Notes: generated by a model not told the origin, from the letters alone. Shown: positions 1 to 6,615, counted from the first letter of the stretch. The stretch is DNA of 18,109 nucleotides from Nanobdellota archaeon (GCA_018816585.1 JAHIVQ010000089.1:1-18109); one strand, 5' to 3'. Numbers and translations: made by a program.

Positions 1-611
1 AATAATTGCGGGCTCTGAGGAAGAGCATAAAACTTGCCTGCATGAACTCTTGATGGAACTAAATAATCACGTGCACCCTCAGGAGTTGACTTTGTAAGCA
101 TAGGAGTTTCAACTTCAACAAATTTATGCTTTTCCATATAATCTCTTACAATTTTTGTTATCTTATATCTGGTAATAATATTATTTTGTATGTCTGGTCT
201 TCTTAAATCAAGATATCTATATTTTAATCTTAAATCTTCATTAATTTCTTTTCTTGAATCTAATTCAAATGGGGGTACTTCTGAAGTATTTATTAATTCT
301 AAATTATTAATTAAAACTTCAATTTCTCCTGTTTTAATATTCTTATTCTCCATTCCTTTTGGTCTCTTTCTTATAACGCCTGAAGCAGAAATACAATACT
401 CTCTTCTTAATTTATCTGCATTCTTGAATAATTCCTTATTTTTAGGCTCAAAGACAATTTGTGTAATTCCATATCTATCTCTTAAATCAATAAAAATAAT
501 TCCACCATGATCACGCCTAGAAGAAACCCAACCGCATAAATTGACTTTTTTCTTTAAATCTTTAGAAGATAAATCATTACAAGTATTTGTTCTGTAGGCA
601 GTTTCTAACAT
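1..611 (-). CDS. aspS: Aspartyl-tRNA synthetase, bacterial type (5' part, runs off the window)
   Basis: This class II synthetase charges tRNA(Asp) with aspartate. The 203 visible codons start at ATG 611. They give an N-terminal OB-fold anticodon-binding domain (about residues 1-110, with GWVSSRRDHGGIIFIDLRD) and the start of the catalytic core, with KYRYLDLRRP, VEVETPMLT and TPEGARDYLVPSR. The STPEGARD-YLVPSR block and the N-terminus are those of bacterial AspRS rather than the shorter archaeal/eukaryal type, which suggests acquisition from bacteria. The start is fixed by a TATA box 25 bases upstream, implying a leaderless mRNA. The promoter and first four codons occur again at 2271-2318, on the far side of an inserted gene cluster. 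The 3' half, with the remaining catalytic motifs and the GAD domain expected of the bacterial type, lies outside the window. Whether it also charges tRNA(Asn) cannot be judged here. Confidence 0.93.
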   Translation of the reverse strand, partial: MLETAYRTNTCNDLSSKDLKKKVNLCGWVSSRRDHGGIIFIDLRDRYGITQIVFEPKNKELFKNADKLRREYCISASGVIRKRPKGMENKNIKTGEIEVLINNLELINTSEVPPFELDSRKEINEDLRLKYRYLDLRRPDIQNNIITRYKITKIVRDYMEKHKFVEVETPMLTKSTPEGARDYLVPSRVHAGKFYALPQSPQL

Positions 612-647
612 AATAATACCAATAAAAAGACCTATTTAAAACTTTTG
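600..647. repeat. Direct repeat A (aspS promoter plus codons 1-4)
   Basis: Bases 604-647 are identical to 2275-2318 (44/44). Extending to 600 gives 47/48, with the single mismatch at 603/2274, a synonymous GAA/GAG change in aspS codon 3. Both copies have the same orientation, 1671 bases apart. The repeat holds the aspS TATA box, its leader-free start and the codons for M-L-E-T. The sequences diverge sharply at both ends, as expected of an insertion or recombination boundary. Confidence 0.9.
633..640 (-). promoter_or_regulatory. TATA box of aspS (copy inside direct repeat A)
   Basis: On the minus strand the sequence reads TTTAAATA, centred about 25 bases before the aspS ATG at 611. This fits archaeal TBP spacing for a leaderless transcript. 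The box lies wholly inside the repeat shared with 2271-2318. Confidence 0.7.
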
Positions 648-657
648 AAAGAAAAAG

Positions 658-666
658 TATATAAAT
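658..666 (+). promoter_or_regulatory. TATA box for the 85-aa gene
   Basis: TATATAAAT lies about 26 bases before the ATG at 688. It sits just outside direct repeat A, so this promoter came with the island and fires divergently from aspS. Confidence 0.6.
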
Positions 667-687
667 CTAATTTGCATTTTCTAAATA

Positions 688-945
688 ATGAAAAAATTGA
701 ATAAAAAAGAAATAAAAGAGATAACTGAAAAATTAAAACCTTATTGGAAAGAATATCGAAAAATTTGCGGTGAATTCTCAAAGAAATCTAGTAAACTAGA
801 AAAAAGGATGAATAAAAAGTTAAATCTTAATCCAAAATTAGAAATTTTTTATGTAGATGGTGAATGTGTTGGAATAGGAGCATTAAATTACAATAATAGG
901 AAGTTTTTTCCTTTAATTGATGAAAGAGAATTGGATGAAAGCTGA
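688..945 (+). CDS. Conserved-looking hypothetical protein, 85 aa
   Basis: I do not recognise this family. The first 50 residues are Lys/Glu-rich and probably helical (KKEIKEITEKLKPYWKEYRK). The second half looks like a small beta-rich domain (LEIFYVDGECVGIGALNY, then FFPLIDERELDE), so it reads as a folded soluble protein rather than a chance frame. It has no membrane segment and only two Cys. It has its own TATA box and a leaderless ATG. It is the first gene of the repeat-flanked island, 138 bases before the nucleotidyltransferase start and on the same strand, so a role with that pair is possible. A pyrimidine-rich stretch (945-956) follows the stop. Confidence 0.7.
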   Translation: MKKLNKKEIKEITEKLKPYWKEYRKICGEFSKKSSKLEKRMNKKLNLNPKLEIFYVDGECVGIGALNYNNRKFFPLIDERELDES

Positions 946-1038
946 TTCCCCCTTTTAAAAACACCCAAAGAACATTTAGGCTATTTTGTGTAATAATGAT
1001 AAAAGACAATATAAAAGATACATAATCAAAAGGAAACA

Positions 1039-1046
1039 TTTATATA
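1039..1046 (+). promoter_or_regulatory. TATA box for the nucleotidyltransferase gene pair
   Basis: TTTATATA is centred near 1043, so transcription should begin around 1068-1070. That is too late for the ATG at 1066 but right for an mRNA carrying the GGTG at 1073-1076 and starting translation at 1084. Confidence 0.55.
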
Positions 1047-1083
1047 CTAATTCATACTATTTAGTATGAAAAGGTGTATTAAT

Positions 1084-1674
1084 ATGTATGAAAATAAATA
1101 TAAAAATCCAAAGGATACAGGTAATGAAGAATTAAATAGATTTTTACAGCTTATAGCAGATTTAGATAAAAAGATAGAGCTCTTTGCTATAGGCGGAACT
1201 GCAATGGTTCTTAAAAATATTAAGGAAGCTACTAAAGATATAGATTTTTTAACTACTGCAAGCTATGAAGATATTAAAAAATGGTTTAATTTAGCAGGCT
1301 TAATAGAAAAAAGTCCTTCAAAAATATGCAACATCTGGTATTTAGGGAATATAAGAATAGATATATTTTATGATTCATTTATCTTAGGCACTCCTTTACC
1401 TGATGACTGGAAAGAAATTTCAGATCATATCAGGGATATAGGAAAATTGAAATTGTACATATTAAATTGGTATGATATTATAATAACTAAGATTGCCCGT
1501 TCAGAATCAAGAGATATTGAAGATATTATTAAAATAATTAAGACTCAAAAAATAAATTTTAATAAATTAAAAAAAAGATATTATATTTTGGCTCCAACAT
1601 CTTTAATTTCTGACTATAATTATAAATTTAAACATTTGGAGAGTAAATTAAATGATATCGGCAAAACTAATTAA
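1084..1674 (+). CDS. Nucleotidyltransferase, DUF6036/AbiEii-toxin-like
   Basis: This is a 196-aa protein of the minimal nucleotidyltransferase fold. The pieces seen are AIGGTAM (Gly37-Gly38), KDIDF (Asp52, Asp54) and RIDIF (Asp93). These match the GG...DxD...D pattern that binds nucleotide and two metal ions. RDIEDI (143-148) is typical of the C-terminal helical part of DUF6036/AbiEii-like proteins. Family members include toxins of type IV (AbiE) and MenT-like toxin-antitoxin pairs that modify tRNA or other targets; the substrate here is unknown. The start at 1084 is chosen over ATG 1066 because a GGTG Shine-Dalgarno sits seven bases before it and the TATA box spacing fits. It overlaps the next gene by 23 bases, so the two are translationally coupled. 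It lies inside a region bounded by 44-bp direct repeats, as accessory defence or toxin modules often do. Confidence 0.8.
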   Translation: MYENKYKNPKDTGNEELNRFLQLIADLDKKIELFAIGGTAMVLKNIKEATKDIDFLTTASYEDIKKWFNLAGLIEKSPSKICNIWYLGNIRIDIFYDSFILGTPLPDDWKEISDHIRDIGKLKLYILNWYDIIITKIARSESRDIEDIIKIIKTQKINFNKLKKRYYILAPTSLISDYNYKFKHLESKLNDIGKTN

Positions 1675-2272
1675 GAATTTAGAAAAGAAAGGTTTTAATT
1701 TGGATTTTCCTGGCTATTCTTCTAATGAAGAAGAGATTATTGAGATTCTTAAGGAGAAGAATGAAAGATTATACTTAGCAATTCCTTTATTATTACAAAA
1801 TGAATTTGATTATAAAAAGATAATTACCAAACTAGATACAAAATCTATAAAAAAATTTAATCAGATTATTTTAATTAGTGATAAAATATTTATAATAGAG
1901 AATATTAATAATAACTATCTCAAGAAAATTATAAAAAAATTTAATATTAAATTAAAAATTAATCAATTTCAGTATTATTATGACTCATTCAAGGAAGCTA
2001 TTGGAAATATAAAAGAAGATAAAGAGGAAATATTAGAAGAACAAATAAAATCAAGAGGAAAATTAAATACAAACAAAGCTTTATCAATTATATTCGCTCC
2101 TGGAAAAATAAAAATTATGAGTAAAATATTTAATCATGAAACTTTAACAAACAGCGAATTAAAGTATTATTACAGGTCTATCAGACCTTTGATTTTGGCT
2201 ATATTAAATGAAAATTTACAAAAATATGTGCGTATTATTGAATCAGCAAGAAAAATAAGATTTGAGGACTAG
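1652..2272 (+). CDS. Overlapping partner of the nucleotidyltransferase, unknown family
   Basis: This 206-aa, Lys/Ile/Asn-rich protein starts inside the end of the nucleotidyltransferase gene, with GGAG (1638-1641) ten bases before its ATG. I cannot name its family. The N-terminal half alternates helix and strand (IIEILKEKNERLYLAIPLLL, then FNQIILISDKIFIIENI). The C-terminal part (about 135-206) looks all-helical. The tight overlap suggests a partner of the nucleotidyltransferase, for example an antitoxin or specificity subunit, but that rests on gene order only. In known AbiE systems the antitoxin gene comes first, so this order is not the standard one. The TAG stop (2270-2272) uses two bases of direct repeat B, so the insertion event may have trimmed the C-terminus. 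The orphan aspS promoter just downstream points into it antisense. Confidence 0.72.
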   Translation: MISAKLIKNLEKKGFNLDFPGYSSNEEEIIEILKEKNERLYLAIPLLLQNEFDYKKIITKLDTKSIKKFNQIILISDKIFIIENINNNYLKKIIKKFNIKLKINQFQYYYDSFKEAIGNIKEDKEEILEEQIKSRGKLNTNKALSIIFAPGKIKIMSKIFNHETLTNSELKYYYRSIRPLILAILNENLQKYVRIIESARKIRFED

Positions 2273-2318
2273 TCTCTAACATAATAATACCAATAAAAAG
2301 ACCTATTTAAAACTTTTG
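2271..2318. repeat. Direct repeat B (orphan copy of aspS promoter and first four codons)
   Basis: This copy matches 600-647 at 47 of 48 positions. On the minus strand it holds the TATA box (2304-2311), then ATG at 2282 and codons for M-L-E-T. The frame then runs into unrelated sequence and stops after 15 codons. It therefore looks like the decapitated start of aspS, left behind when the 648-2274 segment was placed between promoter and gene. Confidence 0.88.
2304..2311 (-). promoter_or_regulatory. Orphan aspS promoter pointing antisense into the island
   Basis: TTTAAATA stands 25 bases before an ATG at 2282, identical to the live aspS promoter. If active it would give a transcript antisense to the nucleotidyltransferase partner gene. 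Upstream on its strand lie two direct copies of GACAATATTA (2319-2328 and 2340-2349), 21 bases apart, or two helical turns. The aspS-proximal copy lacks them. Confidence 0.5.
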
Positions 2319-2360
2319 TAATATTGTCGCAAGTATTAATAATATTGTCATATTAACTAA

Positions 2361-2543
2361 TTATAATTTACCTTCTAAATTTTCGCCTCTTGTTTCTTCA
2401 TATATTTTTTGTAAAATTTCAGGAGTCAATCCAAGCCTTCTAAGATTTTCAGCAACTTGCATACAACTTGTGAATCTATTATACATTAAATCATAATCAC
2501 ATTCGTCTCTTTTAAATAATAATCTATTTGATTGTTTAAACAC
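2361..2543 (-). CDS. Small hypothetical protein, 60 aa
   Basis: This is a short soluble protein of unknown family. It begins VFKQSNRLLFKRDECDYDL and continues as an amphipathic helical stretch with two Cys (YNRFTSCMQVAENLRRLGLT, then PEILQKIYEETRG). The composition looks like a real folded peptide. The start is GTG 2543 or TTG 2546; both fit a TATA-like run at 2565-2579. ATG 2483 would be a shorter alternative. It lies 54 bases downstream of the aminopeptidase stop on the same strand but has its own promoter. It sits outside the repeat-flanked island. Confidence 0.55.
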   Translation of the reverse strand: MFKQSNRLLFKRDECDYDLMYNRFTSCMQVAENLRRLGLTPEILQKIYEETRGENLEGKL

Positions 2544-2564
2544 CAAACCAAAATAATTTTTACC

Positions 2565-2579
2565 TATAAATATATAAAA
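2565..2579 (-). promoter_or_regulatory. TATA-like run for the 60-aa gene
   Basis: The minus strand reads TTTTATATATTTATA, centred about 25-28 bases before the TTG/GTG start codons. Confidence 0.45.
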
Positions 2580-2599
2580 TTATTAAAGTTTATAAACTT

Positions 2600-3676
2600 T
2601 TATATCAACCACTTACCATTTTTTTGTATTACTTTACCATCAGCAATTATCTGTCCATTTTTTCTTAAATCTTTAACAATATCCCAATGCAATGCAGAAT
2701 TATTTGGCTGTCCACATTCTTTATATGCCATACCAAAAGCCAGATGAATAGTTCCACCAATTTTTTCATCAAATAATAAATCTTTTGTAAATCTATCTAT
2801 TTTTGGATTCATTCCAATACCTAATTCACCAATATATCTTGAACCTTTATCTGTATCTAACATAGCATTCAGAAATTTTTCATTTTTATCTGCTGTTGCT
2901 TTTATACATTTTCCATTTTTAAATTCAGCAAAAATATTAGTTACTTCAACTCCTGATCTTATAGCAGGATATGTAAATCTAATATGACCATTAATTGATT
3001 TTGGTTCTGGTGCACAAAATATTTCCCCACCAGGCAAATTTTCCTCTCCTGAATCAGCAACAAAGCTTTTTTTGTAAACATTTAGTGTTATATCCGTATC
3101 TTCACCAATTATTCTAATTTTCTTTGCTTTATTCAATTGGTCTCTTAAATAAACAAATCTTTTTTTCAGTTTATTCCAATCTTGAATAACAGCATTAAAT
3201 ACAAAATCTTCATATTCCTGCAAGGACATATCAGCTTCTTGTGCTAAAGCTTGTGTTGGAAATAAAGTAGAACATCTTTTTATCTTATCTCTTTGATTAA
3301 CAATATAATCTGAAATTGGATTAGTTACTTTTCCCCTTATAGAAATCTTTTTTGGATCTATATTAGTTAATTCTCTTGTATTTGAATCAGAGTGTATTCC
3401 TATATAACATTGAGTTTTTTTAATTTCATTAAAAGATATATCTGGAAATTTATTTAATTGTTCATCAGATGCATTTTTATAATAAATATAGCTTGTTCCT
3501 GGAAGTCCAACTTTTAAAGAAGGATAAGCTCCTTTTTTAATTATTAATCGATATAATTCAAGCATCAACTCTTTTGCATCTACATTACCAGCAACAATTA
3601 CATATTCTCCTTTCTTAACACAAACAGAATGATTAATTAGAATTTCAGCCTCTTTTGTTATCCTTGGATCAACCAT
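2600..3676 (-). CDS. M29 family metallo-aminopeptidase (aminopeptidase T/AmpS-like)
   Basis: This 358-aa cytoplasmic enzyme should remove N-terminal residues from peptides using a two-metal centre. The metal ligands of Thermus aminopeptidase T are all recognisable: Glu218 in GGEIF, Glu284 in GELGIGMN, His311 in IHLAFG, Tyr318, and His330/Asp332 in HWD. The 66-residue gap between the two Glu and the 7-residue gap from His to Tyr match the family. The length is somewhat short of the usual 400 or so, mostly from a compact N-terminal half. The start at 3676 is supported by a TATA box at 3697-3704, so the mRNA is leaderless. That promoter overlaps the intergenic gap after the M16 peptidase. It probably supplies amino acids from peptides, useful for an organism with limited biosynthesis. 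Confidence 0.9.
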   Translation of the reverse strand: MVDPRITKEAEILINHSVCVKKGEYVIVAGNVDAKELMLELYRLIIKKGAYPSLKVGLPGTSYIYYKNASDEQLNKFPDISFNEIKKTQCYIGIHSDSNTRELTNIDPKKISIRGKVTNPISDYIVNQRDKIKRCSTLFPTQALAQEADMSLQEYEDFVFNAVIQDWNKLKKRFVYLRDQLNKAKKIRIIGEDTDITLNVYKKSFVADSGEENLPGGEIFCAPEPKSINGHIRFTYPAIRSGVEVTNIFAEFKNGKCIKATADKNEKFLNAMLDTDKGSRYIGELGIGMNPKIDRFTKDLLFDEKIGGTIHLAFGMAYKECGQPNNSALHWDIVKDLRKNGQIIADGKVIQKNGKWLI

Positions 3677-3696
3677 AATAGTTAGTATTATAATTA

Positions 3697-3704
3697 ATTT
3701 ATAA
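3697..3704 (-). promoter_or_regulatory. TATA box of the M29 aminopeptidase
   Basis: The minus strand reads TATAAATT, centred 24-25 bases before the ATG at 3676. Confidence 0.6.
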
Positions 3705-3707
3705 GTC

Positions 3708-4904
3708 TTATGATTGTTCTATTAATATTAAAGTGTAATCTTCATTTAGATATTGTTTTGCAACGCTTTTTACATCTTCAAGTGAAACTTTTTTAATATT
3801 TTTCAAGTAATCATTAAAAATATCAACATCTTTAACAAACTCCATCATATTCATTGCTGTAACCATTTGAATTGGATCCACATTTCTAATTAAGAAACTT
3901 CCTTCTATAGATCTCTTTGCTTTTTCAACATCCGATTCTGTTAAATCTTGTAATTTATTAAATTCATTTAATATTATTTTTTTTACTTCAGGTATATTTT
4001 TTTTATCTGTGCTCAAAAATACAGCAAAATAACCATAAAATTTTGAGCTGACAGAATCTGTTGATACTTGATATGCAAGGCCTCTTTTGTTTCTTATCTC
4101 ATCAGCAAGTCTTGAAGAGATACCATAACCAAGTATATTATCAATAATATCAAAAACATACGAATCTTTTTCTGTTCTTATAGGTGTTTTATATCCAAGA
4201 ACTAAATAAGTATGATCAATGCTCTTTTTCTCTGTTAATTCAGTTCTTTTATTTCCTTTAGCTATATCTATATTTGTATTAATATTAAGTTTTCTAGTGA
4301 AACTAAATTTTTTTTCAATTATATCAAAAACATTATCTACATCACCAACAATACTTATTATTGAATTATTAGGAGTATAATATTTATTGTAAAATTCTTC
4401 AAGATCTTTTATTGTTATTGATTTCATTGAATTTATACTTCCAAAACTAGAATTACCCATGGGATGATTACCAAACAAAGCTTTCTTGAATAACTCCCAT
4501 CTATGAAGTTTAGGATCATCAGACCATAATTTTATTTCTTCTAAGATAACATTTCTTTCTGTCTCAACAAATTCAGGATTAAATGCAGGATTTTGTATAA
4601 CATCTGATAATACCTCTAGACCAAGATTAAGATATTTTTTTGGTATATGTACATAAAAACATGTGAATTCTTCAGAAGTGAATGCATTAATTATGCCTCC
4701 AAGTGATTCTATCTCAGAACTTAATTCTTTATTACTTCTATTTTTTGTTTCAAATAATAAATGTTCTATAAAGTGAGCTATTCCTCCAATCTTTTCATTT
4801 TCAAATATTGGTCCGGTTTTTATAAGAACTTGTATAACAACTGTATCAGAATCTCTTTTATTATGAATTACTGTAAGTCTATTTTTTAATATCTTCTTTT
4901 GCAT
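3708..4904 (-). CDS. M16 family zinc metallopeptidase (processing-peptidase-like)
   Basis: This 398-aa single-chain protein contains the inverted zinc motif HFIEH (His44, Glu47, His48). The downstream acidic ligand lies in ILEEIKLW (Glu122 or Glu123), 74-75 residues on, as in M16B peptidases. The second half carries the family's SRLADEIRNKRGLAYQV segment, whose Arg and Tyr hold the substrate in M16B enzymes. The length matches bacterial PqqL/YmxG-like M16 proteins of 400-430 aa. No signal peptide is seen, so it acts in the cytoplasm. It is 31 bases upstream of the M29 aminopeptidase on the same strand, so the two peptidases are neighbours, though each has its own TATA box. M16B proteases are common in bacteria and patchy in archaea, so it may have been acquired by transfer. 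Confidence 0.92.
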   Translation of the reverse strand: MQKKILKNRLTVIHNKRDSDTVVIQVLIKTGPIFENEKIGGIAHFIEHLLFETKNRSNKELSSEIESLGGIINAFTSEEFTCFYVHIPKKYLNLGLEVLSDVIQNPAFNPEFVETERNVILEEIKLWSDDPKLHRWELFKKALFGNHPMGNSSFGSINSMKSITIKDLEEFYNKYYTPNNSIISIVGDVDNVFDIIEKKFSFTRKLNINTNIDIAKGNKRTELTEKKSIDHTYLVLGYKTPIRTEKDSYVFDIIDNILGYGISSRLADEIRNKRGLAYQVSTDSVSSKFYGYFAVFLSTDKKNIPEVKKIILNEFNKLQDLTESDVEKAKRSIEGSFLIRNVDPIQMVTAMNMMEFVKDVDIFNDYLKNIKKVSLEDVKSVAKQYLNEDYTLILIEQS

Positions 4905-4923
4905 AGAAACTAAGAAAAGAAGT

Positions 4924-4931
4924 TATTTAAA
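4924..4931 (-). promoter_or_regulatory. TATA box of the M16 peptidase
   Basis: The minus strand reads TTTAAATA, centred about 23-24 bases before the ATG at 4904. It lies in the short gap after the 66-aa gene. Confidence 0.6.
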
Positions 4932-4943
4932 AAAGCTTCTCTT

Positions 4944-5144
4944 TTATTTTAATATATAATATAATACAATAATAACTAAGATTAACAATATCACTAAAAT
5001 TTTTATTAAATTATTTCTCTTTTTTATTTTTCTGTGTTCTTCATAACCTTTTTCAATCTCCATTTCTAATTTTGGATCTCTTGGGGGCATAGAACCTTTA
5101 GGATAATCAAATTCCATTAATCCGCCTGTCTGTACTTTTTCCAT
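4944..5144 (-). CDS. Tail-anchored small membrane protein, 66 aa
   Basis: The N-terminal 45 residues are hydrophilic (FDYPKGSMPPRDPKLEMEIE, then a Lys-rich stretch). They are followed by one C-terminal hydrophobic helix (ILVILLILVIIVLYYILK) that should anchor the protein with its N-terminus in the cytoplasm. I do not recognise the family. It starts one base after the gatE stop (TAA-A-ATG), so it is translated by coupling with gatE, and no separate promoter is visible. ATG 5117 (codon 10) is a possible shorter start. The linkage raises the possibility that it tethers something to the membrane or acts with the amidotransferase, but nothing in the protein shows this. Confidence 0.72.
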   Translation of the reverse strand: MEKVQTGGLMEFDYPKGSMPPRDPKLEMEIEKGYEEHRKIKKRNNLIKILVILLILVIIVLYYILK

Positions 5145-5145
5145 T

Positions 5146-6558
5146 TTATGATAATTTCTTTATTAAATCAACAACTTTCTTCCCGTCAACTTTCCCTCTA
5201 TATTTCTTCATTACCTCACCAATAATAGCATTTAATGGAGCTTTTTTATTGTTTTCAATAATATCTTTGATATCTTGTTCTAATTTAATATCAGATACTC
5301 CTTTATACTTATTAACGTCAAGCTTGCCATTTTTTATAATATCTGAAAGCATGTCAATTGCTGCTTGTTTAGGTGAACCATTAGATATTTCACTTAAAAC
5401 TTGTAAAAAATCCTTTTCTGTTAATTTGTCTGAATTTAAGTTTAATCTTGATTTTATCTCTTTGGGAATATCTATTAAGACTCTTGCAACATAGTCTGCA
5501 TCAAGATTTTTAATTAAAAATTTATCTAAATTAATATTTTTTTCAATAACTTCCCTTGCAATTTCTGAACTAATATTATATTTCTTTTCTATGTTCATTA
5601 TTTTCTCTGTCAGTAATTCGGGAACCTTTATTTTTGATAAAATATTTTTTGTAATTTCTATTGAAGTAGTGTCCGTCTCTGGATACATTCTTTCAGCACC
5701 AGGCATAGGTCTTAAAAATTCAGAAGTTCCATCAGGTTTTGCATTTCTTACTTCTTGTTTTATTTTTTCTTCTTTCTCAATTAATTTTAATTGTCTTTCA
5801 ACTTCATTTTTTATAACCAAAGGAATACTTTTTAATTCCTGAAATCCTTTTAATTCAATTCTTGCACCTTTATCAATAGAAACATTAACATCCTGTCTTA
5901 TTGTACCAATTCCTCTTTTAATTCCATTTAATGAACGCAAGATCATACCAATTTTTTCAGCAACCTCTTTTGCATGCTCTGGATCTTTAATACTTGCATC
6001 TGTTGCTATTTCCAATAAAGGAATTCCAAGTCTTGATAGATTATATTTAACATAAGTATCTTTTTTTTCTATTATTTTTGCTGCTTCTTCTTCAAGACAA
6101 ACAGTCATTATTTTTACTCTTCCTTTGCTTGTCTCAATATAACCATCTCTTGAAATTAAAGCAGTTCTCTGAAATGCTGATGTATTAGAACCATCAATAA
6201 CTACTTTACGCATAAAATGTATTTCATCAACAATCTTTGCATTAAGTAACATTGAAACTTCTAATGCTATTTTTAGTGCATCACTATTAACATCATGAGG
6301 TGGTTCTTCATCAACACAAACAAGACAATTAGAATCATTATAAATATTATAGATAAATTCCTTGCCTATCTTTTGCTCGTATTTTGCAGCAATATCTATA
6401 TCTCCTGATTCACCTGCACTTGCTCTTAATCTTCTTTTTATAATAAAATCAGGTTCATCATCTTTTATTAAAGTAGGACAGGAACAAAATAATTTTTTTC
6501 CTTCTAATTGCTGATGAATTTCTAGTCCACATTTAAATCCAATTTTCTGATAATCCAT
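5146..6558 (-). CDS. gatE: Glu-tRNA(Gln) amidotransferase subunit E, without the GAD insertion
   Basis: GatE is the kinase/transamidase subunit of archaeal GatDE. It phosphorylates Glu on misacylated tRNA(Gln) and converts it to Gln with ammonia from GatD. The 470-aa product has the GatE hallmark GLEIHQQLEGKKLFCSCP (Glu13, His15), a CxC...CxxC zinc-type site (Cys25, 27, 78, 81), VVIDGSNTSAFQRT, EEEAAKII and GTSEFLRPMPGAERMYPETD. The helical and YqeY-like tail domains follow (about 310-470). Typical archaeal GatE is about 600-630 aa and carries an AspRS-like GAD domain after the NEVERQ helix. Here that helix joins DGTSEFLRP after only about 20 residues, so the insertion is absent and the length matches bacterial GatB. 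It is nevertheless not GatB, because the QQLEG/SGSNTSAFQRT-type signatures are of GatE. A TATA box at 6580-6587 gives a leaderless start. The 66-aa gene follows by coupling. Confidence 0.92.
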   Translation of the reverse strand: MDYQKIGFKCGLEIHQQLEGKKLFCSCPTLIKDDEPDFIIKRRLRASAGESGDIDIAAKYEQKIGKEFIYNIYNDSNCLVCVDEEPPHDVNSDALKIALEVSMLLNAKIVDEIHFMRKVVIDGSNTSAFQRTALISRDGYIETSKGRVKIMTVCLEEEAAKIIEKKDTYVKYNLSRLGIPLLEIATDASIKDPEHAKEVAEKIGMILRSLNGIKRGIGTIRQDVNVSIDKGARIELKGFQELKSIPLVIKNEVERQLKLIEKEEKIKQEVRNAKPDGTSEFLRPMPGAERMYPETDTTSIEITKNILSKIKVPELLTEKIMNIEKKYNISSEIAREVIEKNINLDKFLIKNLDADYVARVLIDIPKEIKSRLNLNSDKLTEKDFLQVLSEISNGSPKQAAIDMLSDIIKNGKLDVNKYKGVSDIKLEQDIKDIIENNKKAPLNAIIGEVMKKYRGKVDGKKVVDLIKKLS

Positions 6559-6579
6559 ACTAAAGAGAGTATATGTTTC

Positions 6580-6587
6580 TATTTAAA
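6580..6587 (-). promoter_or_regulatory. TATA box of gatE
   Basis: The minus strand reads TTTAAATA, centred 25 bases before the gatE ATG at 6558. Confidence 0.65.
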
Positions 6588-6590
6588 TTT

Positions 6591-6612
6591 TATTAAAAAG
6601 AAAAAAAGAAAA
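6591..6612 (-). terminator. Oligo-T terminator after the first Cys-rich secreted protein gene
   Basis: On the minus strand three T-runs separated by single C residues follow the stop codon at 6616-6618. This is the usual archaeal terminator form, with no hairpin. It lies just upstream of the gatE promoter. Confidence 0.5.
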
Positions 6613-6615
6613 AGT

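Noticed and set aside
190..510. Plus-strand frame of 106 codons inside aspS
   Set aside because: It is the antisense shadow of a well-supported AspRS frame and has no promoter.
5146..6558. Reading the gene as bacterial gatB because of its length
   Set aside because: The QQLEG, SNTSAFQRT and PGAERMYPETD signatures are those of GatE, and gatD is present.
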